23,000 bases of DNA from DATATB01 sp036268995 (GCA_036268995.1 DATATB010000131.1:1-23000), one strand, 5' to 3'. Positions 1 to 8,858 are shown, counted from the first letter of the stretch. Numbers and translations are program-made. The notes: generated by a model not told the origin, from the letters alone.

Positions 1-2
1 CC

Positions 3-854
3 GTGGAAAAATGGGCCTTGGGGGTGTTTGCCAGCATCGACGCTGGGCTGGGGGTCAAGCTGGAGGTGGCCCGGGAGTTGGGCGTGCCGACCATTCAACT
101 GCACGCGCCGGAGCAGGCCACGCGGACTCCTCAGCGGGCGAAAGATTTTCTGGCCCGGCTCAAGCACGATCAGATCGAGCTCTCGGCCGTGTTCGCCGGC
201 TTCGAAGGCGAAAGCTACGCCAATATTCCCACCGTCAGCCGCACCGTGGGACTCGTGCCGCCTGAAACCCGGGCTGCACGCGTGGCCGAGCTCAAGGCCA
301 TTTCGGATTTCGCGGCCCTGCTCGGTTGCCGCGTCGTCGGCTTGCACGTGGGCTTTGTGCCGCACGATCGCCAGCATCCGCTGTATCAGCAGGTGCTGGC
401 CGTCACCCAAGAGGTCTGCGACCACGTCGCCCGGCATGATCAGGCCCTGCACCTGGAAACCGGCCAGGAGCCGGCCGATGCTCTGCTGCAATTCATGGGC
501 GACGTGGGGCGCAAGAATCTGTTCATCAACTTCGATCCGGCCAACATGATCCTCTACGGTTCCGGCGAACCGATCGAGGCCCTGCGCAAGGTGGGCCACC
601 TGGTGCGCAGCGTGCATTGCAAAGACGGCACCTGGGCCAAGAATCCCGGTCAGGAGTGGGGCGCCGAAGTGCCGCTGGGCGAAGGCGACGTCGGCATGGA
701 AAACTACTTGCGGACGCTGGATGAAATCGGGTACACCGGTCCACTGACCATCGAACGCGAAATTCCGCAAGAGCCCGAGCGGCAAAAAGCCGAAATCGGC
801 CGCGCCGTGAACCTGCTCAACCAACTGAAAGCCAAACTCGGCGTCGGCCGCTGA
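3..854 (+). CDS. Sugar phosphate isomerase/epimerase-like TIM-barrel protein
   Basis: This 283-residue protein fits the xylose isomerase-like / AP endonuclease family 2 TIM barrel, whose members isomerise or epimerise sugars and sugar phosphates using divalent metal. Residues matching the usual metal ligands are visible in order: Glu152 in LETGQE, Asp178 in NFDPAN, His205 in SVHCKD and Glu251 in LTIERE, near the ends of successive beta strands. No signal peptide or membrane segment is seen, so a cytoplasmic enzyme is expected. The start is a GTG two bases inside the window edge. The N-terminus (KWALGVFASIDAGLGV) looks like a natural family start, but its ribosome site lies outside the window and an upstream start cannot be excluded. 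The substrate cannot be told from sequence, and the neighbours do not suggest one. The family call is firm and the specific reaction is unknown. Confidence 0.85.
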   Translation: MEKWALGVFASIDAGLGVKLEVARELGVPTIQLHAPEQATRTPQRAKDFLARLKHDQIELSAVFAGFEGESYANIPTVSRTVGLVPPETRAARVAELKAISDFAALLGCRVVGLHVGFVPHDRQHPLYQQVLAVTQEVCDHVARHDQALHLETGQEPADALLQFMGDVGRKNLFINFDPANMILYGSGEPIEALRKVGHLVRSVHCKDGTWAKNPGQEWGAEVPLGEGDVGMENYLRTLDEIGYTGPLTIEREIPQEPERQKAEIGRAVNLLNQLKAKLGVGR

Positions 855-874
855 CGCTTTATTCAAACGATTTC

Positions 875-942
875 GGGAGGGCGAGGCTCCTGCCGAGCCG
901 CAAGCCGCATCAAGCACGGCTCGGCAGGAGCCTCGCCCTCCC
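875..942. repeat. Long perfect inverted repeat between genes
   Basis: Two 26-base arms, 875-900 and 917-942, are exact reverse complements separated by 16 bases. The arms read GGGAGGGCGAGGCTCC and onward. The repeat starts 21 bases after the isomerase stop and ends just before the ribosome site of the next gene. As RNA it would form a very stable hairpin, but no T-run follows, so a classical intrinsic terminator is not shown. It could attenuate transcription, protect the upstream mRNA end, or be a member of a dispersed repeat family. Confidence 0.9.
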
Positions 943-956
943 CAATGGAGAACATC

Positions 957-1259
957 ATGCCGAAGTTGACGGTAAATGTGCCGCACCAGCTCGATCCGAA
1001 AGAAGTCACCTCGCGGCTGCAAGGCATTCTGGAGAAGATGAAGGAACGCTTCCAGGGCCAGATCTCAGATTTGAAAGACGAGTGGCAAGGTGACGTGCTG
1101 AATTTCTCCTTCAAAACCTTTGGTTTCGGCATCAAAGGTGCGATGCACGTCGAGCCGCAGCAAGTGCGCGTCGACGCCGATCTGCCGTTTGCGGCCATGA
1201 TGTTCAAAGGCCGGATCGAGCAAGAGCTCAAAAGCACGCTCGAGCGCTGGTTGACGTGA
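957..1259 (+). CDS. Polyhydroxyalkanoic acid system family protein (PHA granule-region type)
   Basis: This small protein of 100 residues resembles the polyhydroxyalkanoic-acid system / PHA_gran_rgn family: an N-terminal MPKLTVNVPHQL strand, then an amphipathic helix (LQGILEKMKERF), then alternating strands ending in the LPFAAMMFKGRIEQEL region. Family members are small cytoplasmic proteins named from association with PHA loci in some bacteria; their biochemical role is poorly defined. The ATG at 957 is preferred because GGAGA lies about six bases upstream. An ATG at 945 is in frame, but it would sit right against the 875-942 hairpin and has no ribosome site. No PHA synthase or phasin gene is seen nearby, so a link to PHA metabolism here is only by family name. 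Confidence 0.75.
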   Translation: MPKLTVNVPHQLDPKEVTSRLQGILEKMKERFQGQISDLKDEWQGDVLNFSFKTFGFGIKGAMHVEPQQVRVDADLPFAAMMFKGRIEQELKSTLERWLT

Positions 1260-1483
1260 TCCAACACGCCCCGGGCTTCGTAGTAGTGCGTGCAGCCGAA
1301 GCGCTCGCCACCGAGGCATAAGTCGCACGACTTTTGCCACGGGCGCATGCGCAAGTCTCATAACCGGATGCGATTCCGGTTTGGCCCCCCAGTTGGCCAG
1401 CAGACGCGGCTGGCGATTTGTTTGTTCGGCCCGGATCCGCGTGCTAGATTGCGCTTAGCGCTTCTTCTTATGGGCGGCCATCG

Positions 1484-3331
1484 ATGTCCCAGTCGATTCA
1501 GTGTGCAGCCTGCGGAAATTCGCAACCGGTGATTGCCGGGCGATCGCCGAAATATTGTTCCGGCTGCGGCGCCGACTTGCCGGTGCTAGTGCAGCAGCCG
1601 GCAGCCATGCAACCCGTAACGCTGCCGCCGCTGGCCTCGGTTCGCCCGCCGCCGGTGTTACCGGCCGAACACGCCAGTGCAACGCGACGACCATCGCCGC
1701 GCAAGCTCACGACACAGTTCGTGCTGCTGGCCGTGCTCTGCGGTCTGCTGTTTTCGCTCTTGCCGTTGGGTTTAGCCACCGTGTTCATCTGGCAATTCGT
1801 GCAGCAACATGGCCAGCAGCCGGTGCCGCAAACGATTGCCAATGCCTCAAACTCGCCCGACCGGGCGATGTCGGACAGGCGACGTGCTGATGATTCGCCG
1901 CTGGCCATGGTCACCAACTTGCCGCCTGCCGGCGAACCCGCGCAGCCAGGATCGGAGAGCAGCGCTCAATCTTCGGCGAGCCTCACGGCGTTGCGGCCGA
2001 TTCATGCTGCCACTGAAATTGAATCGGAAGAGACGCCTGCCAGGCGTTCGACCGATCTGGCCGATCTGATCGACACCGTCGAAAACTCGGTCGTCCGCGT
2101 GAACGTGTCGGGCCCTGGCGGCGGGGGGCTGGGCAGCGGATTCATCGCCAATGCCGATGGCACGGTCGTCACCAACCATCACGTCATCGAAGGGGCCGCC
2201 ACGGCCGAGGTGATTTTCAAAGACGGCCGCAAGGCCCGGGTGCGCGGCGTACGAGCCGATCTCGCCGACAAGGACGTGGCCGTGCTCTCGATCGAGCCGC
2301 CATCGGGCCGGCCGCTGCGCCCGCTGAAGATCGCCGCCGGACTACCGCGCAAAGGCGAGCAGGTCGTGGCCTTCGGCGCGCCGCTGGGCTTTTCGTTCAC
2401 GGCTTCCGACGGCCTGATCAGCGCCATCCGCAACGGCGCCGAGCTGAACTCCGAGTTCCGCGGCATCGGCTTCAACCTGGATTACGACCCGCGCGTCACC
2501 TGGCTGCAAACCACCGCGCCGATTTCGCGCGGCAATAGCGGCGGCCCGCTGGTGAACCTGCGTGGCGAAGTCGTGGGGCTGAACACGCTCTCGATTCCGG
2601 AGCTGGGCCAGAACCTGAACTTCGCCGTGTCGGCCGTCGATTTGCAACGCGCGATCGCTACCGCCGCGGACGAGCCGCGGCCGCTGGTGCCCAGCGTGCG
2701 CCAACCGCAGCGCGGCCCGGGCGGTGGTGGCCCTGGCAAGGGCAATGCCGGCCCCCGAGGCGGGCGGCGCGAAGTCGTTGACGGCGTCAACACGCCGGCA
2801 GGCAGGCAACTGCTGGCCCAGTTGCAGCAGGTGGCCGTGGCCGTGATCCTCGATTCGGGCGATCCGCTGCGCGCTCCGCGCGATTCGCAACCCAGTGTCA
2901 ACATGATTGCCAGCCAATGCGTGCAATCACTGCGAGCCGCCGGCCTGCAAGTCGTCGAGCAACCCGGGCCGGACACCGCGATTCTGCTGGTGCGGGCCGA
3001 ATTTCAAAGGCGGATGAACACCAGCTTTTCATGTTCGATGGGCTACACACTGCTGGAGCGCGGCGCACCAAACCAGCCACTGGTGCGCACCTGGGTGCTC
3101 GACCGCGAGGTGCAGTTCGACAGCCGCTACCCAACCCAAGTCAAGCGCATTGCCGGTGACGTGAAGTCGGCGATCCGTGCGCTGGCGAGCGCCGTGCGCG
3201 ACGCACGGCAGCACGTCGGCAACTCCGGCCCCGTGCCCACTCCGCCGCGGCCTGGCATCCGCCCGCCCGCGCCCGAAGGCGTCACGCCGCCGATGCCCGA
3301 GCGCGGCCCTCGCCCCGCACCCAACGAATAG
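1484..3331 (+). CDS. Membrane-anchored zinc-ribbon trypsin-like (HtrA-type) serine protease
   Basis: This 615-residue protein has four parts. Residues 7-28 carry two Cys pairs (CAAC and CSGC), a zinc-ribbon pattern. A single hydrophobic segment lies at about 79-105. A low-complexity linker leads to a trypsin-like domain at about 185-390 with the catalytic triad His233 (TNHHVIEG), Asp264 (DKDVAVL) and Ser352 (RGNSGGPL), as in HtrA/DegP proteases. A Gly/Pro-rich linker then joins a C-terminal domain (about 430-580) that I do not recognise. No PDZ domain is evident, which sets it apart from DegP. The likely topology puts the zinc ribbon in the cytoplasm and the protease outside the inner membrane, suggesting envelope proteolysis. 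It appears to be transcribed alone. The protease call is firm; the substrate and the role of the C-terminal domain are unknown. Confidence 0.9.
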   Translation: MSQSIQCAACGNSQPVIAGRSPKYCSGCGADLPVLVQQPAAMQPVTLPPLASVRPPPVLPAEHASATRRPSPRKLTTQFVLLAVLCGLLFSLLPLGLATVFIWQFVQQHGQQPVPQTIANASNSPDRAMSDRRRADDSPLAMVTNLPPAGEPAQPGSESSAQSSASLTALRPIHAATEIESEETPARRSTDLADLIDTVENSVVRVNVSGPGGGGLGSGFIANADGTVVTNHHVIEGAATAEVIFKDGRKARVRGVRADLADKDVAVLSIEPPSGRPLRPLKIAAGLPRKGEQVVAFGAPLGFSFTASDGLISAIRNGAELNSEFRGIGFNLDYDPRVTWLQTTAPISRGNSGGPLVNLRGEVVGLNTLSIPELGQNLNFAVSAVDLQRAIATAADEPRPLVPSVRQPQRGPGGGGPGKGNAGPRGGRREVVDGVNTPAGRQLLAQLQQVAVAVILDSGDPLRAPRDSQPSVNMIASQCVQSLRAAGLQVVEQPGPDTAILLVRAEFQRRMNTSFSCSMGYTLLERGAPNQPLVRTWVLDREVQFDSRYPTQVKRIAGDVKSAIRALASAVRDARQHVGNSGPVPTPPRPGIRPPAPEGVTPPMPERGPRPAPNE

Positions 3332-3348
3332 CCGTGAGCGCGGCGCGT

Positions 3349-3430
3349 CCGTAGGTGCCGTGAGCCGAGCGGCACCGGTGGCGCGGTTCGCGCTGCTTTA
3401 CAAGCCCGGCTCGGCTCGCCGGGCCTACGG
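3349..3430. repeat. Imperfect inverted repeat between convergent genes
   Basis: Arms 3349-3372 and 3407-3430 (24 bases each) are imperfect reverse complements sharing CCGTAGG and GAGCCGAG, with a few mismatches between these blocks. The repeat lies between the protease stop at 3331 and the end of the minus-strand STN gene at 3445. It could serve as a bidirectional transcript-end structure, although no T-run is attached. Its GAGCCGAG core resembles part of the 875-942 repeat but the sequence is otherwise different. Confidence 0.75.
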
Positions 3431-3444
3431 GTTGGCCGCGATGC

Positions 3445-4641
3445 TTATTTCGGCTGAACTTTGACGTTTGTCCCTTGCCGGACAAACGTCAGACCGGCGG
3501 GCTTGAGCGCGGCTTCGAGCAATTGGTCGAGCGTCGCTTGTTCGACTTTGAGCGAGACGTTTTGCTGCATGTCGATTTTCGCCCGATCGACGGCCGCCTG
3601 GTCGACCTCGAAATGCAAATCGAGTTGCTGCTCGAGTTCGTGCAATAGCCGGGTCAAAGGCACGTCCGCCAGCTTGAGCGTATAAACCTGCGTGCCCGGC
3701 CGCTTGGGCTTCGGGGCCGGCCGCGCGGCTGGCTTGCGGCCGGCGGCAATTCGCTGCTGGTCCTCGAGTGGGCCGCGAACGACGATCTTCGTCCCCTCGA
3801 CTTTAAACGTGCTGTGCGGGGCCAGCGCGGCCCACTCGGCGGCCAGCTCCTTGGCCTTCGCACCGGCTGGATACGTGCGCTCGATCACCGGCCGCTCGGG
3901 CCAGGCGACCCAGCGAATGCGGCTGCCGCCATCTTCCAATTCAAACGTAAGATCGAATCCGGCGGCGATCAGTGTCAGCCGCTGGGCCACGGTCAGCGGC
4001 GGAAGTTGGTTCGCAGCCCAAAGGTCGTGCGGCACGTGGTCGAGGTTTTCGATCTTGGCATGCGCGGCTTGGGCCAGTTGTTCGACCAGTTCGCGCGGCG
4101 TGGAGAAATCGGGCCAGCTCCAAACGGCTCGGTGACTCCATGCCGCGCGTGCAGCGGTGGGCAAGCGCGCGACTTCGTCGTCGCGCAAGGCAGCCACGGT
4201 AGGCAAGGTTTCGCAGGTGCCGGCCGGCCCGAAATAGCCCAGTGCATCGAGCTGGCAGAATCCGACTCCGGCGCTGGCCGCCAGTTTGTCGCAGACCTCG
4301 ACTAACGGGGTGTTCTTGACCGAAAGCGTGACGAGCCGATCCGGATCGACCCGGCGATCGAGAAACAGGCCGATGGTATGCGTCCGTGACAGATCAGCGA
4401 TCGCCCGCTTCAGCGGCGCCCCGGCCCAGGCGACGGTGACCGGCTCGGCAAGCTTTGTCGCCAGTTCGCGGCCCGACAGATATTCGCCGGCCACTCCGCC
4501 CGCCAGGGCAGGGGAGCAGATCAGCCCGATCAGCAGCGAGACCACTGCCAACACCGCAGGACTGCTTGATTTGCGCGAGAGCATGGACGGCGATAGCCCT
4601 TTCATCTCATCCGCGGCAGAAAATGCCGGCATCCTTGTCAT
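3445..4641 (-). CDS. Exported protein with STN (secretin/TonB N-terminal)-like domains
   Basis: The protein has 398 residues from the ATG whose first base is 4641. This start is chosen because AGGAG lies about seven bases upstream; a longer frame reaching 4758 lacks such a site. A hydrophobic segment near residues 28-47 ending in CSPALAGG looks like a signal peptide with a long polar front. Two regions resemble STN/secretin N-domain folds: one soon after the signal (PLKRAIADLS, then LVTLSVKNTPLVEV) and one at the C-terminus (LTRLLHELEQQLDLHFEV, then VSLKVEQATLDQLLEAAL). In secretins and TonB receptors such domains sit in the periplasm. No secretin pore domain follows. The product is therefore probably a periplasmic protein of unknown job. 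It is divergent from the TPR gene, about 200 bases away. Confidence 0.75.
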   Translation of the reverse strand: MTRMPAFSAADEMKGLSPSMLSRKSSSPAVLAVVSLLIGLICSPALAGGVAGEYLSGRELATKLAEPVTVAWAGAPLKRAIADLSRTHTIGLFLDRRVDPDRLVTLSVKNTPLVEVCDKLAASAGVGFCQLDALGYFGPAGTCETLPTVAALRDDEVARLPTAARAAWSHRAVWSWPDFSTPRELVEQLAQAAHAKIENLDHVPHDLWAANQLPPLTVAQRLTLIAAGFDLTFELEDGGSRIRWVAWPERPVIERTYPAGAKAKELAAEWAALAPHSTFKVEGTKIVVRGPLEDQQRIAAGRKPAARPAPKPKRPGTQVYTLKLADVPLTRLLHELEQQLDLHFEVDQAAVDRAKIDMQQNVSLKVEQATLDQLLEAALKPAGLTFVRQGTNVKVQPK

Positions 4642-4843
4642 AACCTCTCCTGCCGGCGCTGAGAAGCGGCGCGGAGATGGCCGCACGGCGCAAGAGCCCC
4701 ACGGACCGCAGTTCGTGGGCTTGGGCGCGGCGGTGAAATGTTCATTTTTGCTTGGCATTCAAGCGGGGTGCTAGCTAACCTGGATAGAGTCGGCCTGAAA
4801 TGATTCGGGCCACGTTTTGGCGGACTGACTTAGAGGTGCGTGC

Positions 4844-5509
4844 GTGGGCGAGGCCGGCAAGCCGCTCTTGGCGTCGATGTATCGGCAATATCTGGCCGAT
4901 AAAGACAGCCAGGTGTTTGCGCAGCGGGTCATCGTGCATTATCTTCCCGGCAGCCTCGAGCGGCTGCTGATGAGCAATCAGCGCGAGATGCGGCGGGCCG
5001 CCGCGCTGGCCCTGGGATTGGTCGGCGACTATCGCTCCAATGGCGTGCTAGGCCGGGCCCTGGGCGACGACGATCGCACCGTGCGCTTACTGGCCGAAAC
5101 CGCCCTGCGGGCTGTCTGGTGCCGCGATGGCCGTCCGGCAAACCGCAAGCGGCTGGCGGCCGTCATGCAGTTCAACTCCGAGCGTCAGCATCGCGAGGCT
5201 TTGGCTTCGGCCGATGAACTGATCGCCCGCGCCCCCGAACTGGCCGAAGCCTGGAACCAACGGGCCATTGCCCAATTCGGCTTGCAGCAATACCACGCGG
5301 CCATCCGCGATTGCCAGCGGGCCGTGCAGCTCAACCCGTTTCATTTCGGCGCGTTGGCCGGTTTGGGTCAATGCTATCTGCGGCTGGGCAACGACCTGTG
5401 GGCGCTCGAAAACTTTCGGCGCGCCCTGGCCATCAACGGTGAGCTCGACGGCGTGCGCTCCAGCATCGGCATGATCGAGCGGCGATTGAAAAAGCAGAGC
5501 GATTCGTAA
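4844..5509 (+). CDS. HEAT-like and TPR repeat protein
   Basis: The protein has 221 residues from a GTG start preceded by GAGGT at a spacing of about six bases. Residues 46-93 look like HEAT-type helices (MRRAAALALGLVGDY, then VRLLAETALRAVW). Residues 115-201 form tetratricopeptide helices with the usual small and bulky positions (AWNQRAIAQFGLQQYHAAI, then LAGLGQCYLRLGNDLWALENF), so there are two to three TPR units. No signal peptide or catalytic motif is visible. Such proteins act as scaffolds for protein partners. The neighbours give no firm hint about the partner. It lies 83 bases before glpD, but a promoter-like site in that gap suggests separate transcription. Confidence 0.75.
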   Translation: MGEAGKPLLASMYRQYLADKDSQVFAQRVIVHYLPGSLERLLMSNQREMRRAAALALGLVGDYRSNGVLGRALGDDDRTVRLLAETALRAVWCRDGRPANRKRLAAVMQFNSERQHREALASADELIARAPELAEAWNQRAIAQFGLQQYHAAIRDCQRAVQLNPFHFGALAGLGQCYLRLGNDLWALENFRRALAINGELDGVRSSIGMIERRLKKQSDS

Positions 5510-5580
5510 GGATCGGCTGAAAAGCCGTCCTTAGACGTCTGAATCCCGCCAGCCTCTCGCCTACTGCCAAGGCGATCTTC

Positions 5581-5586
5581 TATAGT
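5581..5586 (+). promoter_or_regulatory. Possible -10 element; leaderless start of glpD
   Basis: TATAGT lies six bases upstream of the glpD ATG at 5593. If it is a sigma-70 -10 box, transcription would begin at or next to the ATG, giving a leaderless mRNA. In agreement, no Shine-Dalgarno-like sequence is seen before this ATG. A convincing -35 box was not found. Confidence 0.35.
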
Positions 5587-5592
5587 GGCCGC

Positions 5593-7275
5593 ATGGCTGG
5601 CAATCGGCAGGAAGTGCTCATTCTGGGCGGCGGCATCAATGGCGCGGCCTTGGCGCGCGAATTGGCCATCAATGGGGTGCCGGTCACGCTGGTCGAATCG
5701 ACCGATCTGGCCTTCGGGGCCACGGCCCATTCGTCGCGATTGATCCACGGCGGCTTGCGCTACCTGGAATATGGCGAATTCGACCTGGTGCGCGAATCGC
5801 TGGCCGAACGCACCCGGCTGCTGCGTTTGGCGCCACAATTCGTGCAGCCGCTCGAATTGTTCATTCCGGTCGAAAACCGCTTCGGCGGCGTGGCTCGTTC
5901 GCTGGCGCGCTTCGCCCGGCTCGAGCGTTGGCTGCCCGGCCGCAGCGAGAGCCGGGGCTTGTGGCTCGTCGAAGCGGGGCTCTGGCTCTACGACCGTTAT
6001 GCCCGCGACCCGACGCTGCCGCATCACCGAGCCTGGCGGCATGGCGAGCCCGGCACTCCGCCAGTGGACCAGCGGCGTTATCGCTGGCTCTGCTCGTACT
6101 TCGATGCGCAGTTGCGCTATCCCGAGCGTTTTGTCCTGGCTCTGCTGGCCGATGCCCAGGCCGCGGCCGCCGAGCAGGGCACCACCATCAAGGTTTGGAC
6201 GTACCACGAAGCGCGGCTCCGCGGGCACGCGGTCGAAATCATCGACGAACGCAACGGGCAAGTGGTCGCATCGCTCGAGCCGGCGGCCATTGTCAACGCC
6301 ACCGGGGCTTGGGTCGATCTCACGCTCGAGCGGCTGGATGTTCCGGCCCGGCGGATGATGGCCGGGACCAAGGGAAGCCACCTGGTGACCTACAATCCCA
6401 CACTGCGGGCAGCGCTTGCGCGTGGCGGCGTGTATGCCGAAGCGGCCGACGGCCGGCCGGTTTTCGTACTGCCCTTCGGCCCCGCTTGTTTGATCGGCAC
6501 CACCGATCTGCCCTACAGCGGCGATCCGGGCGAAGCAGTGGCTTCGCCGACGGAAGTGCAGTATCTGCTGGATACGGTCAATGCGATTTTTCCGCAGCCG
6601 GGCCTCACGGTCAGCGACATCGAGATGCATTATTGCGGCGTGCGGCCATTGCCGGCCAGCTCGGCGGCCACGCCGGGAGCGGTGACCCGGCGGCATTGGG
6701 TCGAAGAGCAGCCGGGAGCGCCAATCCCGACGTTCTCGGTGATCGGCGGCAAGCTAACGACCTGCCGCTCGCTGGCCGAAACCACCGCCGACATGCTGCT
6801 GGCTCGGCTCGGCCGCCAGCGCGTGGCCGACAGCCGGCAGCGGATCGTGCCAGGCGGCGAAGATTATCCAGGCGACGAGCAAGAGCTTGGCCGGCGCCTA
6901 GCGGCATTGGCAGCCGCTCACGACCTGTCGGCCGAAGCTGCGAGCAGCATCTGGACGCTGTGGGGCACACGCTCCGGGCGAGTGCTCGAAGCCTTGGGCG
7001 GCAACCTGCACCCGCAAACACTGCTGGCCGGCACGCCGCTGCCCCTGTCTTTGGCGACCTGGTGCGTGCGCGAGGAGCACGCCCAGCGGCTGGCTGATCT
7101 CGTTGAGCGACGTTTGATGCTCGTGTACCATCGTGGCTTGCCGCGCCGATGCGTCGAACAATTGGCCGACGTGCTCGTGGCCGAGGGACGGCTGAGCGCG
7201 ACCGAGCGCAACGCCGCAATCGATGCGGAAGTCGCGCGATTGAAAACGCATTTCGGCAAACAGCTGGTCGAGTGA
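5593..7275 (+). CDS. glpD: FAD-dependent glycerol-3-phosphate dehydrogenase
   Basis: This enzyme oxidises sn-glycerol-3-phosphate to dihydroxyacetone phosphate and passes electrons via FAD to the quinone pool at the inner membrane face. The 560-residue protein has the FAD Rossmann motif LGGGINGA at 11-18, then the GlpD-type segment FGATAHSSRLIHGGLRYLE, and the later motifs IGTTDLPYSGDP, YCGVRPLP and GGKLTTCRSLAE. A C-terminal helical DAO-C-like domain follows. The length is normal for the family. It sits 76 bases upstream of the glycerol kinase gene on the same strand, so the two probably form one operon that feeds glycerol into glycolysis. No glycerol facilitator gene is in the window. Only the exact start is slightly uncertain, as discussed under the promoter entry. 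Confidence 0.95.
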   Translation: MAGNRQEVLILGGGINGAALARELAINGVPVTLVESTDLAFGATAHSSRLIHGGLRYLEYGEFDLVRESLAERTRLLRLAPQFVQPLELFIPVENRFGGVARSLARFARLERWLPGRSESRGLWLVEAGLWLYDRYARDPTLPHHRAWRHGEPGTPPVDQRRYRWLCSYFDAQLRYPERFVLALLADAQAAAAEQGTTIKVWTYHEARLRGHAVEIIDERNGQVVASLEPAAIVNATGAWVDLTLERLDVPARRMMAGTKGSHLVTYNPTLRAALARGGVYAEAADGRPVFVLPFGPACLIGTTDLPYSGDPGEAVASPTEVQYLLDTVNAIFPQPGLTVSDIEMHYCGVRPLPASSAATPGAVTRRHWVEEQPGAPIPTFSVIGGKLTTCRSLAETTADMLLARLGRQRVADSRQRIVPGGEDYPGDEQELGRRLAALAAAHDLSAEAASSIWTLWGTRSGRVLEALGGNLHPQTLLAGTPLPLSLATWCVREEHAQRLADLVERRLMLVYHRGLPRRCVEQLADVLVAEGRLSATERNAAIDAEVARLKTHFGKQLVE

Positions 7276-7351
7276 CTACATCATTAACCAAGTTTGATCG
7301 ACTAAACCTGCCCAGGCGAGCCGGGAGCGTGAGCGACCGGAGTTCTGCCCC

Positions 7352-8854
7352 ATGACCACCTCTTACATTCTCGCTCTCGATCAAGGCACGACCTCGAGCC
7401 GCGCGATCGTGTTTTCGCACGACGGGCGGCCAGTGGCCATCGCCCAGCAAGAGCTGCCGCAGATCCTGCCTCGGCCCGGCGTGGTCGAACACGATCCGGA
7501 GGCCATTTGGGCCACGCAATTGGCCGTGGCTCGACAGGCGATTGCCGACGCCGGCATCGAAGCGTCGCAGATCGCGGGCATCGGCGTCACCAATCAGCGC
7601 GAAACGACCATCCTGTGGGACCGCAAAACCGGCCGCGCCGTACACAACGCCATCGTCTGGCAAAGCCGTGTGAGCGCCGAAATCTGCGAGCGGCTCAAAC
7701 GCGAAGGCATGGAGACCACCTTTCGCCGCAAGACCGGACTGCTGCTCGATCCCTATTTCTCCGGCACCAAAATCGATTACCTGCTGGACACGATTCCCGG
7801 CCTCCGGGCCCGCGCCCATCATGGCGATATCCTGTTCGGCACGGTCGACAGCTACTTGATCTGGCGGCTGACCGGCGGCCGCCACGTGACCGACGTGAGC
7901 AACGCCAGCCGCACGCTGCTCTACAACATTCACACGCTCGACTGGGACGACGAGCTGCTGAAAATCCTCGAAATTCCGCGGCGCATGTTGCCGGAAGTCC
8001 GCCCCAGCAGCGAGGTCTACGGCCAGACGCTCGAAGAATGGTTCGGCCAGGCGATTCCCGTCGCGGCCGCCTGCGGCGATCAGCAAGCCGCCACGTTTGG
8101 GCAAGCCTGCTTCGAGCCGGGCAGCGCGAAGAACACGTATGGCACCGGTTGCTTCCTGCTGATGAACACGGGCCAGCAGCCGGTCGAATCGCATAATCAC
8201 CTACTGACGACCATCGGTTGGCAACTCGACGGCCGCACGACGTATTGCCTCGAGGGATCGGTGTTCGTGGCCGGGGCCGTGGTGCAATGGCTGCGCGATG
8301 GCCTGGGACTGATCAAGACTTCGGCCGAAGTGGAAGCACTCGCGGCTTCCGTCGACGATACCGACGGCGTGTACCTGGTGCCGGCTTTTGTCGGCCTGGG
8401 AGCCCCCTATTGGGATCCTTACGCGCGCGGCGCCGTGCTGGGTATCACTCGCGGAACCACAGCCGCGCATCTCGCCCGGGCCGCGCTCGACTCGATGGGG
8501 TATCAAACCCGCGACCTGGTCGAGGCGATGCAAAAGGACGCGGGGCATCCGCTGAAGGCGCTGAAAGTCGACGGCGGCGCGGCGGTCAACGATGCCCTGA
8601 TGCAGTTCCAGGCCGACATGCTGGGCGTGCCCGTCGAGCGGCCGGCTGCGTGCGAAACGACCGCCCTGGGAGCCGCCTACCTGGCCGGGCTGGCCGTGGG
8701 CTTTTGGAGCGACACCAAGGAACTTGCCGGTCACGCCACGATCGAGAAGCGCTTCGAGCCGCAGATGCCCGACTCACAGCGCGACCGCATGTATCGCGGC
8801 TGGCTCAAAGCGGTCGAGCGGAGTCGGAACTGGGACAGCAATGATGAAGGATGA
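7352..8854 (+). CDS. glpK: Glycerol kinase
   Basis: This enzyme phosphorylates glycerol with ATP to glycerol-3-phosphate in the cytoplasm. The 500-residue protein has the complete FGGY-kinase layout: the N-terminal phosphate-binding motif ALDQGTTSSRA (Asp10, Thr14, Arg17), the substrate-region motif GVTNQRETT, the segment NAIVWQ, the catalytic aspartate at Asp243 in CGDQQAA, and the C-terminal FGGY-like signature GLGAPYWDPYARG followed by VDGGAAVND. It directly follows glpD, whose product consumes the glycerol-3-phosphate made here. The last codons, the stop and the bases just after it are made of ATGA-type repeats that continue into an intergenic inverted repeat, so the C-terminal tail (SNDEG) may have been set by repeat insertion. 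Confidence 0.97.
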   Translation: MTTSYILALDQGTTSSRAIVFSHDGRPVAIAQQELPQILPRPGVVEHDPEAIWATQLAVARQAIADAGIEASQIAGIGVTNQRETTILWDRKTGRAVHNAIVWQSRVSAEICERLKREGMETTFRRKTGLLLDPYFSGTKIDYLLDTIPGLRARAHHGDILFGTVDSYLIWRLTGGRHVTDVSNASRTLLYNIHTLDWDDELLKILEIPRRMLPEVRPSSEVYGQTLEEWFGQAIPVAAACGDQQAATFGQACFEPGSAKNTYGTGCFLLMNTGQQPVESHNHLLTTIGWQLDGRTTYCLEGSVFVAGAVVQWLRDGLGLIKTSAEVEALAASVDDTDGVYLVPAFVGLGAPYWDPYARGAVLGITRGTTAAHLARAALDSMGYQTRDLVEAMQKDAGHPLKALKVDGGAAVNDALMQFQADMLGVPVERPAACETTALGAAYLAGLAVGFWSDTKELAGHATIEKRFEPQMPDSQRDRMYRGWLKAVERSRNWDSNDEG

Positions 8855-8858
8855 ATGC

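Noticed and set aside
863..1354. A minus-strand frame of 163 codons over the PHA-family gene
   Set aside because: It is antisense to a well-supported gene with a ribosome site, and it also reads through the inverted repeat at 875-942.
1343..1381. A tRNA-like stretch with CTCATAA and the hairpin AACCGGA-N6-TCCGGTT
   Set aside because: No acceptor, D or T stems can be formed around it; only a simple hairpin remains.
6611..8200. A 529-codon minus-strand frame across glpD and glpK
   Set aside because: It lies opposite two certain genes, spans their junction and has an Arg/Ala-rich composition typical of antisense frames in GC-rich DNA.
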